Below are positions 29,000 through 39,288 of a DNA stretch of 64,000 nucleotides, piece by piece (position 1 is the stretch's first letter; every line of letters starts with the position of its first letter). The DNA comes from Woeseia sp034521225 (lineage in GTDB: Bacteria; Pseudomonadota; Gammaproteobacteria; Steroidobacterales; Woeseiaceae). The notes under the pieces are model-generated. The model was not told the DNA's origin. It worked only from the letters and a program-made list of their open reading frames with translations, and did no database searches. The stretch covers positions 113,135 to 177,134 of the forward strand of contig JAXHMR010000021.1 in NCBI GenBank assembly GCA_034521225.1. The letters run 5' to 3'. Position numbers and translations under genes: made by a program.

Positions 29000-30099
29000 C
29001 GCGACTGCTCCGCTGTTCGCATTCTGTTTGTCCTGATCTCGCGGTCCCGGAATGTCTGTATCTCGATCCGGGCCAGTTTGGCCGAGACGTCATAGTCTTC
29101 GGCAAGTATCCATGGCCGGTAAGGCGTGCTGGCACTGTTGTCCGGACCGAGGGTTCGCTGCAGGACGGACTCGTGGATGACCGGTTTGCCGTGCGTCGCA
29201 CTGTTCCAGCTGCGCGCCTCGCGCCGATGGAAGCGCGTGAGCCATGTGCCCCGGGGATTGTGCGTCAGGCCATCGGTGGTCCGGGTGGCATGTCGCGGGT
29301 GTGATGTGGATAGATACGCAGTCCCTGCCGCACTGCTTCATCACGCATCCAGATCAACGCCAGGTCGGCCAGAGCCTGTTCCGGATAGCCGCCGCCGACA
29401 TCCGTGTGCGAGCCGCAAAACCATACTTGCTGAAGTGTCTGGTAGTCTTCGAGCGACGTGTCCCAGGGGACCGGCTGAAATATTTTACGTTCATCATCGA
29501 TGGCCAGTGCGTGCCGGGCGTGCTCGACACTCTTGCTCAGCCGCAGGTCCTGGAATCGATGGCGAAGAAACGGCAACTTGCCGAGAACGACATCGATTAC
29601 CTTTATCGGAATGCCAAGCGCCGCCACGGTATCCCAGGCGCCGATGAATCGGATTCTTGTCCACATGTTGTGATGCCGCCGTACGAACTCGGCAGCTTTG
29701 CGATCGCGTTTTTCGTTCCTGCCGATTTTGTAAATGCGGTATGCCTGCTCGATCAGCTCCGGGCGTGATTTCGGCAGGATGCCAAAGAGGTGTATGAAGC
29801 TGGACAGGCTGCGCACTGTCGTGGCACGCGCGGCTGAACCCGAACAGGTAGATACTGTCACCCGCCTTGAATTCTTCAAAAATAAACTGGTAGCAGTCCT
29901 TGATATTCTTCGAAATACCGGCGCCGGTTACCTGCCCGCTCAGCTTGCGCAGGCCGGTGCCGAGCCCCCGGTCATAGAACGTAACCTGGCGATCGGTACG
30001 ATCCTCGACCATGCAAAAGAGCTTGTAGACGTTGGTATCGTAGCGTCTGCCGCCGTCCTGCCCGGTGCCGTCGGAGAACACGACTATGTTCTTGCCCAT
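28996..30099 (-). CDS. DUF2235 alpha/beta hydrolase, frameshifted
   Basis: The DUF2235 family includes phospholipase-like hydrolases, some being type VI secretion effectors (Tle1-like). The N-terminus MGKNIVVFSDGTGQDGG and YDRGLGTGLRKLSGQ match the family. The nucleophile elbow reads LFGFSRACHD in one frame and SRGATTVRSL in another, so the true sequence is probably GFSRGA. The acid and histidine regions are FIGAWDTVAALGIP and CGSHTDVGGGYPE. Shifts occur near 29870 and 29265. The end RTAEQSR overlaps the PLP gene start by ATGA. No type VI genes lie nearby, so an effector role is not supported. Confidence 0.85.
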
Positions 30100-30126
30100 G
30101 CCGCTACTCCTTCAAAGCCCCGCCAT

Positions 30127-31503
30127 TCAGTAATTGTGACGACGAAAATAATCCAGCGCGGCATGCCGGACCCTGGGCGCCAGCAGCAGTGTGGAAATCA
30201 TCGTCGGTATTGCCATCGTGGCATACATGCCGTCAATCAGGCCGATGACGGCACGCAATGATGCAATCGCGCCAACCACGATCAGTGCGATATAGAACAC
30301 GATGTACCAGTTTTCGAAGCGGGTACCGAAAAGGAATCCCATGCACTTGCTGCCATAGTAACTGAACGTAAGAACCGTACTAAAACTCAGGAAAAACACC
30401 ATAATGGCGAGCAGCAGGCCGCCAAAGCCAGGAAACGCGTGCTCGTAGGCTTCGCTGGTCATCGTTACGCCGACGGCATCACCCTGCCATGCGCCGGTCG
30501 CCAGTGATGGCGATGGCGGTACAGCTGCAGACCGATCAGTGTGTCCGCGACGGGGCCAATCATGGCGACCAGCCCTTCACCGGACACGGCTGGTTCGTAC
30601 GCGCGGCACCGTGCGCGAGCGCTTCGGTCCCGATGCCCGCCTCATTGGAGAACGCACCCCGTTGTACTCCGATCATGATGACCGTACCAATGACGCCGCC
30701 AGCCGCCGCACTGCCGCTGAACGCACCAGTCGCTGACGATAAGCGCCAGCGCGCCGGGAATTTCAGGCGCATTCTTAAACAGCAGGACCGCCGTCATCAG
30801 CAGGTAAAACGCAACCATGAACGGCACGATACGGCTGGTGACGGTTGCAATGCGCTGGATGCGCCCGACGATTACGGCAAAGACGAGTCCGCTTAAGACT
30901 ATGCCGCTCAGCAGGTCGAACGTGAAGTGGTCATCGGCGCTGGTAATGCCGGCCGGAATGGCGACGACATCGCGCGTGACCTGCACGAGCTGATTGATCT
31001 GGAACACCGGCAGCGTGCCGAACAACCCGCCGAGGGCGAACAGCCAGGCCAGCGGCAACCAGCGCCGGCCCGTCCTTCCGGGATGGCGTACATCGGCACC
31101 GCCCTGCCAGGTGGCCGGCATCGTCGTAGCCGCGGAACATGACGGCCAGTGTGGCCGTGTCGAATTTTGTCGCGATGCCGAGTACCGCGGTAACCCACAT
31201 CCAGAATACCGCGCCGGGTCCGCCGACCGTAATGGCGACGGCAACCCCGGTGAATGCTGCCCAGGCCGAGTGTTCCGGACAGCGCCGTTGTCAGTGCCTT
31301 GAAGTGCGAGATATCGCCCTGGTCGCCGGATGAGTTGTCGAACTTTCCAGTAATTATCGCGAATGCATGGCGGGAATGCCGGTACGGCAGCCCGCGCGAA
31401 TGCAGCACGAAAAAAATACCGCCGCCGACCAGCAAGGCCACCATCGGCCGGGCCCCACATGAACCGTGAAAAGGCGTTCAGCGCCGCGCCCGATGCTCTC
31501 CAT
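30127..31503 (-). CDS. Sodium:alanine/glycine symporter (AGCS family), frameshifted
   Basis: AGCS permeases take up alanine or glycine with sodium. Family segments in order are MVALLVGGGIFFVLHSRGLP, HAFAIITGKFDNSSGDQGDI, SHFKALTTALSGTLGLG, LPVFQINQLVQVTRDV, GIVLSGLVFAVIVGRIQRI, FMVAFYLLMTAVLLFKNAPE, GAFSNEAGIGTEALAHGAAR and FLSFSTVLTFSYYGSKCMGF. At least five shifts break the frame. The start at 31503 follows a strong GGGGGGAC ribosome site. It lies 27 bp upstream of the DUF2235 gene and may share its transcript. Confidence 0.87.
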
Positions 31504-31662
31504 GCATGTCCCCCCAATGATCGTGACGCCGGATACCCTACCCGCTTGTGGCTGCCGATGCCAAGTGCCGGGGCTGTGGCGGTTTGCCGCACAGGCCTCT
31601 GTCCGGCAAGCCTTGATACAACAATTGATTTCCGGGGGCGGCACTCTTGTATCATCCCGCCC

Positions 31663-33483
31663 ATGACGACAGAGATCGCACTGGTATTCCTGATCATCGC
31701 GGCGGCGTTGTACTTGTTCGCGTCCGAAAAGTTGCCAGATCGACATTACGGCGATACTGATACTGGTCACGCTGATGATTATCCCGCTGATTGGCCACTC
31801 GCCGTGGCTGATGGAACGCGGCATCGACCTCAGGTCGGCATTTCCGACGGTGCGCGAAGGCTTGTCCGGCCTCTCCAGCACCGCCACTGTTACGGTACTG
31901 GCAATGTTCATCCTTTCGGCTGGCGTGCAGCGCGCGGACTGATCCACATGCTGACGAAACGGCTCGCCCCGCTCGTCGGCGATTCGGAACTGCGCATGAT
32001 CATCGTCATTGCAGTTCTGATGGGCCTCACATCAGGCCTGATCAATAACACTGCCGCCGTTGCCGTCGGCATTCCGCTGGTTATGGACCTGGCCCGGCGC
32101 CTGAAGCTACAGGCCTCCCGGCTGCTGATTCCGCTGAGCTTTTTCGGGATGATGGGCGGCACACTGACAGTCATCGGGACATCCACGAATATCCTTACGT
32201 CGTCAATCCTGAACGATATGCCCGAGTTCGGCCGGGAGATCGGCATGTTCGAATTCACCCACCTCGGCCTGATCGTGCTGGCTACGGGCTTGCTGTATTT
32301 CCTGACCATTGGCCGCCTGTTGATGCCGAAGAAGGATTCAAAGCGTATCGAGGCAGAGGCCGATGAGCGTTTCATTCTGGAGCTCGCGATTCCGGACGGC
32401 AGCTCGGCCGTCGGCAAGACGCTCAAGGACAGTGAATTTCCCACGAAGCACTCGATAGATGTCCTGAAGCTGGTGCGCGGTGACGACTCCCGCGTAAAAC
32501 GCGCGCTGACAACAAAAATCAAGGCTGGCGATATCCTGCAGGTGCGCGCCAATGTGCGCCAGATCGTGGACCTGATCAAGACGGATGACGCCGAGGTCCT
32601 GTCGGAGTTCGGCGAGGCGCGGCGTATTCGCGGCGACGGCCATCTCGTCCGGGTCCTGCTGCGCGACAGGCGGTTGTTTACCGGAACCACCGGGGCCCAG
32701 GTAGATTTCTGGAAACGTTATCTTGGCCGGCTGATTGGTCTCGAAGTCAAGGAGACGCGCAGCCGCCGGCTGGCGGACGATAAACTTCACGTGGGCGAGA
32801 TCGTACTGATGGAAGTCTCTTCGACCGCACTGGAGCGATTGCCCCGGCATGCGGACCTGTTGCTGCTGGATGCCTTCGAGGAAAAATTCAACATCTGGCG
32901 CATGTGGATGGCGGCTGGCATCGTCATTGGCGTCATCAGCGCGGCTGTGCTGACGCCGTTGCCTATCGTGGTCTCGGCGCTGGCCGGAGTCGTGGCGATG
33001 GTCCTGACGCGCTGTATTGACGCCGCCGAAATCTACGACAGCGTGTCGTGGGATGTAATTTTCCTTCTGGCCGGGGTCATCCCGCTGGGAATCGCGATGA
33101 CGAAATCCGGTGCGGCGGATCTGCTGGCCAACCTGCTTGCCGCCTATGCGGGCGGCTGGCACCCCGTCGCCGTACTGATGGCCCTGTATGTCGTGACCAC
33201 CGGTCTGACCGAACTGGTCAGCAATAACGCCTCGGCAGTCATACTGGTGCCTGTCGCGGTTGCTCTCGGAAATGCCCTGCAGATCGATATATTTCCGCTG
33301 GTGCTCGCCGTGATGTTTGCGGCGTCGACGAGCTTTCTGACGCCGGTCGGCTACCAGACCAATACGATGATCTACGGCACCGGCTTCTACCGGTTTACTG
33401 ATTTTGCCAAGGTTGGCGCTCCGCTGAACCTGTTGCTGATGATCGTGACCTGCAGCTCCATCTGGTGGTTTTGGCTGGCTTGA
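31663..33483 (+). CDS. SLC13-family permease with RCK_C domain (compensating frameshifts)
   Basis: This is a 606-residue ion-transporter-superfamily permease (dicarboxylate or anion:sodium type). It has about ten membrane helices and a central soluble insert (32340-32860) resembling TrkA_C/RCK_C domains: AIPDGSSAVGKTLKDSEFP. Transport motifs include GLINNTAAVAVGIPLVMDL, GTLTVIGTSTNILTSSIL and TELVSNNASAVILVPVAVAL. The open frame hides two compensating shifts: from about 31734 to 31934 the protein-like sequence lies in another frame (ITAILILVTLMIIPLIGHSP, then STATVTVLAMFILSAGVQRA). ATG 31663 is chosen because that is where the conserved N-terminal helix begins. Confidence 0.88.
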   Translation: MTTEIALVFLIIAAALYLFASEKLPDRHYGDTDTGHADDYPADWPLAVADGTRHRPQVGISDGARRLVRPLQHRHCYGTGNVHPFGWRAARGLIHMLTKRLAPLVGDSELRMIIVIAVLMGLTSGLINNTAAVAVGIPLVMDLARRLKLQASRLLIPLSFFGMMGGTLTVIGTSTNILTSSILNDMPEFGREIGMFEFTHLGLIVLATGLLYFLTIGRLLMPKKDSKRIEAEADERFILELAIPDGSSAVGKTLKDSEFPTKHSIDVLKLVRGDDSRVKRALTTKIKAGDILQVRANVRQIVDLIKTDDAEVLSEFGEARRIRGDGHLVRVLLRDRRLFTGTTGAQVDFWKRYLGRLIGLEVKETRSRRLADDKLHVGEIVLMEVSSTALERLPRHADLLLLDAFEEKFNIWRMWMAAGIVIGVISAAVLTPLPIVVSALAGVVAMVLTRCIDAAEIYDSVSWDVIFLLAGVIPLGIAMTKSGAADLLANLLAAYAGGWHPVAVLMALYVVTTGLTELVSNNASAVILVPVAVALGNALQIDIFPLVLAVMFAASTSFLTPVGYQTNTMIYGTGFYRFTDFAKVGAPLNLLLMIVTCSSIWWFWLA

Positions 33484-34171
33484 TGCCTTTCCTGATTTTT
33501 GGTCTTTTGATTTTGGCTCTGGTGTTTCTTCCAGGGCCTCTGGGTCAAGCGCGTCATGGCACGCTACTCCGTGCCTCCGGACCGATACGGGGGCAGCGGC
33601 GGCGAACTGGCCCGCCATTTGCTGGATGTCTGCGGCCTGAAATCGGTACAGGTTGAAGCCACGCCTGACGGTGACCACTACGATCCAGCGTCGAAAACCG
33701 TCCGCCTGACAGACGACAAGATGAATGGCCGGTCGCTGACCGCGATCACAGTGGCCGCGCACGAGGTTGGCCATGCGATCCAGGACGCGGAGGGCTACCG
33801 TCCCCTGCGTTATCGGAGTCGAATGGTTGGAGTCATGCGGAACGTCGAGCGGCTCGGTGCCGGAATCCTGATGGTATCGCCCTTTATCGGCGCGCTGACG
33901 CGGGTGCCGGCGCTTGGCGTCCTGATGTTCCTGGGCGGCCTGATGGCCCTCGGCAGCAGCGCCCTGGTGCACCTGGTAACGCTCGCCGACGGAGTTTGAC
34001 GCCGGTTTCAGGCGCGCACTGCCGCTGCTCGACCGGGAAAACATCCTCAGAGATCCGCCGACCAGGCCCCATGCCCGGCGCCTGCTGACGGCGGCTGCCT
34101 GCACCTACGTGGCGGCGTCGTTGATGAGTCTCCTGAATATTGCGCGGTGGTGGGCCATCCTGCGCCGCTGA
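33483..34171 (+). CDS. Membrane zinc metallopeptidase (YugP-like), frameshifted
   Basis: YugP-like membrane proteases carry a gluzincin HExxH site. An N-terminal helix (MPFLIFGLLILALVFLPG) is followed after a shift near 33535 by ARYSVPPDRYGGSGGELAR, the catalytic VAAHEVGHAIQDAEGY and RMVGVMRNVERLGAG. Two further helices and PLLDRENILRDPPTRPHA lead to a last hydrophobic part ending MSLLNIARWWAILRR. A second shift lies near 33990. The start overlaps the SLC13 stop (TGATG at 33481-33485), so the two are translationally coupled. Substrate unknown. Confidence 0.83.
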
Positions 34172-34329
34172 CCGGTGCGCAGAAAACCACATTGTTTACA
34201 TTTTGCGGTGGTTTAGCAGCTTGCCGACTGATATTATCCGCGCCCGAAAGCCGACATGCCGCCGCCCGATGCTTCCGGCGGGGCGTGTCCCGGTGCGAAC
34301 TTCCAGGCTGCCGCGTGGGCAGGCGGGCG

Positions 34330-34384
34330 AGGAGTTTGCGCGGTAGAAGCCGCCGCCCGTTCGGCTTCTACCGCGCAGACTCCT
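34330..34384. repeat. Hairpin element, family C, best copy
   Basis: Arms at 34330-34352 and 34362-34384 (GCGCGGTAGAAGCCG and its complement) pair over 23 bp with a single G-T wobble and a 9-nt loop (CCGCCCGTT). A diverged copy lies at 20466 and a half copy at 52051. Around it, 34172-34530 holds no gene I can support. Confidence 0.8.
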
Positions 34385-34530
34385 GACTCGCCGCCGAACG
34401 GCACCGGTTGAACAAGCTTCCGCGCGCGGCAATCACACTGCATGCCTTATCGTGCCTTCCTGGACGACACGGGCCCGGATTGATTGCCCTGCCCGGCCAA
34501 TGAACGAAAGACGGACACTGAAGAATTGAT

Positions 34531-36623
34531 ATGAGAGACCTGACCCTGTACCGCAACATTGGCATCTTTGCGCACGTCGATGCTGGCAAAACCACGACGA
34601 CCGAACGATTCCTGAAACTGACTGGCAAGATCCACAAGATGGGCGAAGTGCATGACGGCGCTGCGACCACGGACTTCATGGAACAGGAGCAGGAGCGTGG
34701 TATCACGATCCAGTCCGCGGCGACAAGCTGCGTCTGGAACGGTCATCGCCTCAATATCATTGACACGCCGGGCCACGTGGACTTCACCGATCGAAGTCTA
34801 TCGTTCGCTCAAAGTCCTGGACGGCGGTGTCGGCGTATTTTGCGGATCCGGCGGTGTCGAGCCGCAGTCGGAGACGAACTGGCGCTACGCCAACGACTCT
34901 GAAGTTGCGCGCATCATTTTTGTCAACAAGCTTGACCGCATCGGCGCGGACTTCATGCGCGTCGTGCAACAGATAAAGGACGTTCTGGGCGCGAACCCGC
35001 TGGTCATGGTGCTGCCGATCGGTATCGAAGACGACTTCCGCGGCCTTATCGACCTGCTGACCCGGCGCGCGTGGATCTGGGACGAGTCCGGTGATCCGGA
35101 AGCCTACACGGAGCAGGATGTGCCGGAAGACATGCAGGCCGTGGTCGAGGAATGGCGCGAGAAACTCGTCGAAACCGCCCTCGAGCAGGATGACGCGTTG
35201 CTCGAAAAATACCTGGACGGTGAGCAGCCGTCGGTCGAGGACTTAAAGCGCTGCATCCGCAGGGGCACGATCAAGCTGGACTTCTTCCCGACCTTTTGCG
35301 GCTCCGCGTTCAAGAACAAGGGCGTGCAGAACGTACTGAACGCCGTCGTCGACTACCTGCCGAACCCGACCGAAGTCGAGCCGCAGGAGGAAATAGACCT
35401 CGAGGGTAATCCTACGGGCGGCGTTGCGCTTGTCGACCCGGACGGGCCGCTGCGTGCACTGGCGTTCAAGATCATGGATGACCGTTACGGCGCGCTGACA
35501 TTTACGCGCATATACAGCGGCACGATAAAAAAAGGCGACACCGTCCTGAACACCTTCACCGGCAAAACCGAGCGTATCGGCCGCATCGTCGAGATGCACG
35601 CCAATGCGCGCGCGGAACTCGACCAGGCGCAGGCTGGCGATATCATTGCCCTCCTCGGCATGAAGAACACGCGCACCGGCCACACGCTGGCGGATCCCGA
35701 CAATCCGGCGACGCTTGAACCGATGATTTTCCCGGATCCCGTCATCTCGATTGCCATTTCGCCAAAGGACAAGGCCGGCAACGAGAAGATGGGTGTCGCT
35801 ATAAGCAAGATGGTCCGGAAGATCCCGTCATTTCGCATCATGACGGATGAAGATTCCGGCGAGACGATCATGATGGGCATGGGCGAGCTGCATCTCGATA
35901 TCAAGGTCGATATCCTGAAGCGCACGCACAAGGTGGAGGTCAATGTCGGCAAGCCGCAGGTGGCCTACCGCGAAACGATCACGAAAACGATCGAGGATTC
36001 GTACACGCACAAGAAGCGAACCCGGCGGTTCCGGCCAATTCGGCCGTATCGACTACCGCATCATGCCGGCGGAAACGAACGCCGGTTACCAGTTTGAATC
36101 ACTGGTTACCGGCGGCAACGTGCCGCGCGAATACTGGTCGGCCATCGAAAAAGCATTCGGCAGAAGCCTTGATGAAGGCCCGTTGGCCGGCTTCCCGGTG
36201 CTCGACGTCCGCTTCGAATTGCTCGACGGCGCCTACCATGCCGTCGACTCGTCTGCGATGGCGTTCGAACTGGCAACTCGCGCGGCCTACCGGCAATCCA
36301 TGCCGAAAGCCGGTCCGCAGCTGCTCGAGCCGATCATGAAGATTGACGTCTTTACGCCGGAAGATCATGTCGGCGACGTAATCGGTGACCTCAACCGCCG
36401 GCGCGGCATGATCAAGTCACAGGAGAGCAATGTGACGGGCGTGCGCGTCAAGGCGGAAGCGCCGCTGGCGGACATGTTCGGTTACATCGGCCATCTGCGC
36501 ACAATGACATCAGGACGCGGCCAGTTTTCGATGGAATTCTCGCACTATGCGCCGTGCCCGGGAGAGCGTTTCCCGACACGGTGGTGCTGAGGAAACCCCG
36601 GGAGCGCCGCGACGCTCAAATAG
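34531..36623 (+). CDS. fusA: Elongation factor G (probably a second copy), frameshifted
   Basis: EF-G moves tRNAs and mRNA through the ribosome or helps recycle it, using GTP. The G motifs are clear: AHVDAGKTTTTERF (G1), ERGITIQSAATS (G2), DTPGHVDFT (G3) and FVNKLD (G4). Domain II (YGALTFTRIYSGTIKKGD), domain III (MGMGELHLDIKVDIL), domain IV (GGSGQFGRIDYRI) and domain V (TPEDHVGDVIGDLNRRRG) follow in order. Shifts lie near 34790, 36020 and 36560; the corrected end is ATLK at 36623. Length is about 697 residues. It stands outside any ribosomal-protein operon and has ETNWRYAN and NKLD where the canonical copy has ETVWRQA and NKMD, so I infer a paralogue. Confidence 0.92.
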
Positions 36624-36642
36624 CCGATTGTGCGCTAGGCAC

Positions 36643-36800
36643 GGATTGCTTCATGAACGGTTTGGTGCGGTGGTTTGGCGGAGGCGCACCCGGGGAGGGC
36701 TTTTCAGGGACGCTGTGGATACGTCCCCTGTGCGCTCTGTGCCGGCGGAACAGCCCTGTCCGGCACAGCCCTGGCCACGGGGCGCGCCTCCGCCCCGACC
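36643..36800. repeat. Cruciform element, family B, degraded copy
   Basis: It matches the 27415 element from TTCATGAACGGTTTGGTGCG through GGAGGGCTTTTCAGGGACGC and the inner TGTGCCGG/CCGGCACA hairpin. The right outer stem has diverged (CCCTGGCCACGGGGCG) and the right terminal repeat is missing. It sits 20 bp after the EF-G gene, between convergent genes. Confidence 0.8.
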
Positions 36801-36810
36801 GCCGTGGGGT

Positions 36811-37341
36811 TCAGGTGCGACGATGCCGGAGCTGATCGGCGGCGCCGAGGAAGTCACGTTTGCCAATATCGAGGCCGTTGTGGCGCAGGATGTTGTACGC
36901 CGTGGAGACGTGGAAGTAGAAGTTCGGCAGGACGAATGACAGCAGGTAGTCCTTGCCTGAAAATTCGAGCGTATGGCCGCCTATGTGTAGATGGATCTCA
37001 CGTTCCTCGGCGCCTTCGAAGTGGTCCGGCTTGAAAGTCGCGAAGTAATCCAGCGCCTTGCGAATACGGCCATGTACATCGGCGAACGTTTTTTCTTCAT
37101 CCTCCCATTTCGGCACATCACTGCCTGAAAGGCGTGCCACGGCACCTTTACCGACGTCAGTCGCAATGCGTATCTGGTGAATGAATGTCAGCATATTCGG
37201 GAACAGCCGCGCATTCAAAAGCGCCTCTGATTCGATCTTGTGTTCATCAGCATAGGTTTCAGCCTTGCTCAGGATCGCGTCCATGCTCAGCAGCATTCTT
37301 GACATTGATGCAACGGACAGGTCGTAGACGGATATGGACAT
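36811..37341 (-). CDS. DUF1993 family protein
   Basis: This intact protein of about 176 residues matches the DUF1993 family, which has a DinB-like four-helix fold. Recognisable parts are MSISVYDLSVASMSRMLLSM, LNARLFPNMLTFIHQIRIAT, the segment PDHFEGAEEREIHLHIGG, and DYLLSFVLPNFYFHVSTAY. The start is set at ATG 37341 (MSISVYD), where family members begin; an open frame extends 17 residues upstream without support. Function unknown, cytoplasmic. It is the last of three minus-strand genes. Confidence 0.82.
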   Translation of the reverse strand: MSISVYDLSVASMSRMLLSMDAILSKAETYADEHKIESEALLNARLFPNMLTFIHQIRIATDVGKGAVARLSGSDVPKWEDEEKTFADVHGRIRKALDYFATFKPDHFEGAEEREIHLHIGGHTLEFSGKDYLLSFVLPNFYFHVSTAYNILRHNGLDIGKRDFLGAADQLRHRRT

Positions 37342-37414
37342 GGTGTTCTGGGACTCCTCGGACAATAGTTGGGCGCGTAACGATTGTTGCAAGTGGACGG
37401 CGGGCTCTGACCTG

Positions 37415-37810
37415 CTACTGACTGTTCTGTTCCTTCTTATCAGAAAAGAGCTTGTTGCGGCGCGCGTATTGCCACGTCAGATACGCGAGCACCAGTGTGA
37501 CGACAATGGCGACAGGCTCAAACGCTGCTCCAAGCATCCGCCGGTACTGCACACTCCAGAACAACGCGAAAAATATGTGGCAGGTCAGCAGGACGCCGAT
37601 CCAGAAGGCCGTATGTTGCGCCCAGGGCTGTTCCCGGTAGGCGTATCTCGCGATGTTTCCGGACAGCAGTGCGAAAACCAGCAAACCGGTCGGGATGAGG
37701 TAGTGCTTGCCAAAAATGAAAGTCTGCAGAACGCCGAACAGCAGCGCTCCAGCGACAAGGGCAATGACTGTTGCAAGTGAGTGCCTGAGTGAAAAAGCCT
37801 TCCCTGCCAT
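37415..37810 (-). CDS. Four-helix membrane protein, unknown function
   Basis: This 131-residue inner-membrane protein has four hydrophobic segments: ATVIALVAGALLFGVLQTFI, LIPTGLLVFALLSGNIA, AFWIGVLLTCHIFFALFW and FEPVAIVVTLVLAYLTWQYA, with a charged C-terminal tail (RRNKLFSDKKEQ). I recognise no family. Its ATG lies 3 bp after the inferred stop of the cupin gene, so the two are probably co-transcribed. Confidence 0.65.
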   Translation of the reverse strand: MAGKAFSLRHSLATVIALVAGALLFGVLQTFIFGKHYLIPTGLLVFALLSGNIARYAYREQPWAQHTAFWIGVLLTCHIFFALFWSVQYRRMLGAAFEPVAIVVTLVLAYLTWQYARRNKLFSDKKEQNSQ

Positions 37811-37813
37811 CCG

Positions 37814-38198
37814 TTACTCCTTCCAGTTCGATTTCCAGCTGCCGGCAATCATCGATGACCCGGCTGCTCTTCCCGCCGTGCTGCAGGCGGTTTTTCCAGA
37901 CCACGTCACCAGTGGTATAGGATTCCATCGTATCCTCGCCGTCCGGCCCTTTTTCCAGCCAGGCGCAGGAATTCAGGTACACGATCAGCCGGTCGGGATG
38001 CGCATGCAGGGGCGGCGTTTCTCCGTTCCGAATCGTGACATCCAGTACCCGGACTCGCCGGTTCTCGAGCAGCACCTCATAGATGTGCGGCGCAAGCCGG
38101 GCCGGGTCGAAGGCTGCCGGTACCGTGGCGCCGACGGCAAACCCGGCAACGAAAACGCCAAGACAACCGGCAAACAGAAATATTCCTCGTGTGTACAA
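37814..38198 (-). CDS. Exported cupin-like protein, one-base shift at its end
   Basis: A signal peptide (GIFLFAGCLGVFVAGFAVG) is followed by a small cupin-like domain: YEVLLENRRVRVLDVTIRNG, the likely metal site ETPPLHAHPDRLIVYL, and VVWKNRLQHGGKSSRVID. The start is TTG at 38198, preceded by a strong GGAGGGACCGAT ribosome site. The open frame runs far past the domain. Removing one G near 37825 gives the natural end EIELKE and a stop at 37814, next to the membrane protein start. Role unknown; it is small for an enzyme. Confidence 0.65.
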
Positions 38199-38329
38199 AT
38201 CGGTCCCTCCGCAGCATTGAATGGACTGACGCAGCCTGCGCGCGCATGCATTGTGCCTGAACGGCAGTGCCGCTGCGTGTCTCGCACGCTATCATGCCAC
38301 CTTCTGGTAACCCGGATGGAAGAAGAACA

Positions 38330-39288
38330 TTGTTGGATTTATTATTGATGGCCGCGGGGCTGGCCGCCCTGATCAAAGGGGCCGGCTGGCTCGTCGTCGG
38401 CGCATCGGACGTTGCAGCGCGCTTTGGGGTGACACCGCTGGCGATTGGCCTGACGATCGTTTCCTTCGGCACGTCGATGCCGGAATTGCTCGTAACAATG
38501 ATCTCGGGACTCCGAGACAACCCGGATCTGGCCATCGGCAACATCATTGGCAGTAATATCGCCAACGTCCTGCTGGTGCTTGGCATAGCGGCCATAATCC
38601 GGCCGCTGCCTGTTCAGGACTCGACGGTGATGTCGGAGATACCGTTCTCGCTGACGGCAGCGCTGCTCGTCGGTTTTCTCGCGAATGCCGCTCTGTTTTC
38701 GGGCCATCCGGAATTGACGATCAGCCGGCTTGATGGCGTCATCCTGCTGTTTTTCTTCCTGCTGTTCATGCTCTACGTCTACAAGATTTCGCGCCATGCC
38801 AATCATTTTGATGTAGCCCCGAGATTCAGGGCAGCGCGTTGCGCGCGGGCATTTACATCGTTGTCGGAATCATTGCGCTTTTCTTCGGCGGCCAATGGGT
38901 CGTCGATGCGGCGGTCGGCATGGCAGCAAGCTGGGGCATCGAAGATGCCATTATCGGCCTGACGGTCGTTGCGATCGGCACGTCCAGTCCCGAGCTTGTC
39001 GCTTCCGCGGTTGCCGCCTGGCGCGGACAGGCGGACATCGCCGTGGGAAATGTCGTCGGCTCGAATATCTTCAACCTGCTTTGGATACTCGGCATCACGT
39101 CATCAATGGTCGAGTTGCCATTCAAGGTTGTGAACAATGCTGATCTTGTGCTGGTTATTGGCGCGAGCAGCATCCTGATCCTCGCACTGGTTTCCAGCGG
39201 CCGGCGCGCCATCCTCCGCTGCGCACGGCATGCGTGTTTGTCGTGCTATACCTGCTACTACCTGTCCATGGGTACGTTCGTCCGATAG
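38330..39288 (+). CDS. Calcium/sodium:proton exchanger (CaCA family, YrbG-like), frameshifted
   Basis: CaCA exchangers swap calcium for sodium or protons. Both alpha-repeats are present: SFGTSMPELLVTMISGL with GNIIGSNIANVLLVLGIA, and AIGTSSPELVASAVAAW with GNVVGSNIFNLLWILGI. About ten helices surround them. A shift near 38815 splits the two halves. Another near 39200 affects the last helix, so the end at 39288 (YLSMGTFVR) is approximate. No ATG fits well; a TTG pair at 38330-38335 follows GGAAGAAGAAC and starts the first helix LLDLLLMAAGLAALI. Confidence 0.86.

Noticed and set aside
28996..30099. Type VI secretion lipase effector
   Set aside because: No VgrG, Hcp, PAAR, chaperone or immunity gene is nearby; only the DUF2235 domain similarity supports it.
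31363..31662. N-terminal extension of the SLC13 protein by 100 residues
   Set aside because: The extension lies antisense to the symporter gene and has no membrane segment; the conserved helix starts at ATG 31663.
32338..34104. Long 588-codon minus-strand frame
   Set aside because: It is a shadow of the SLC13 and metallopeptidase genes on the other strand; its sequence is rich in Arg, His and Gln, with no hydrophobic or motif pattern.
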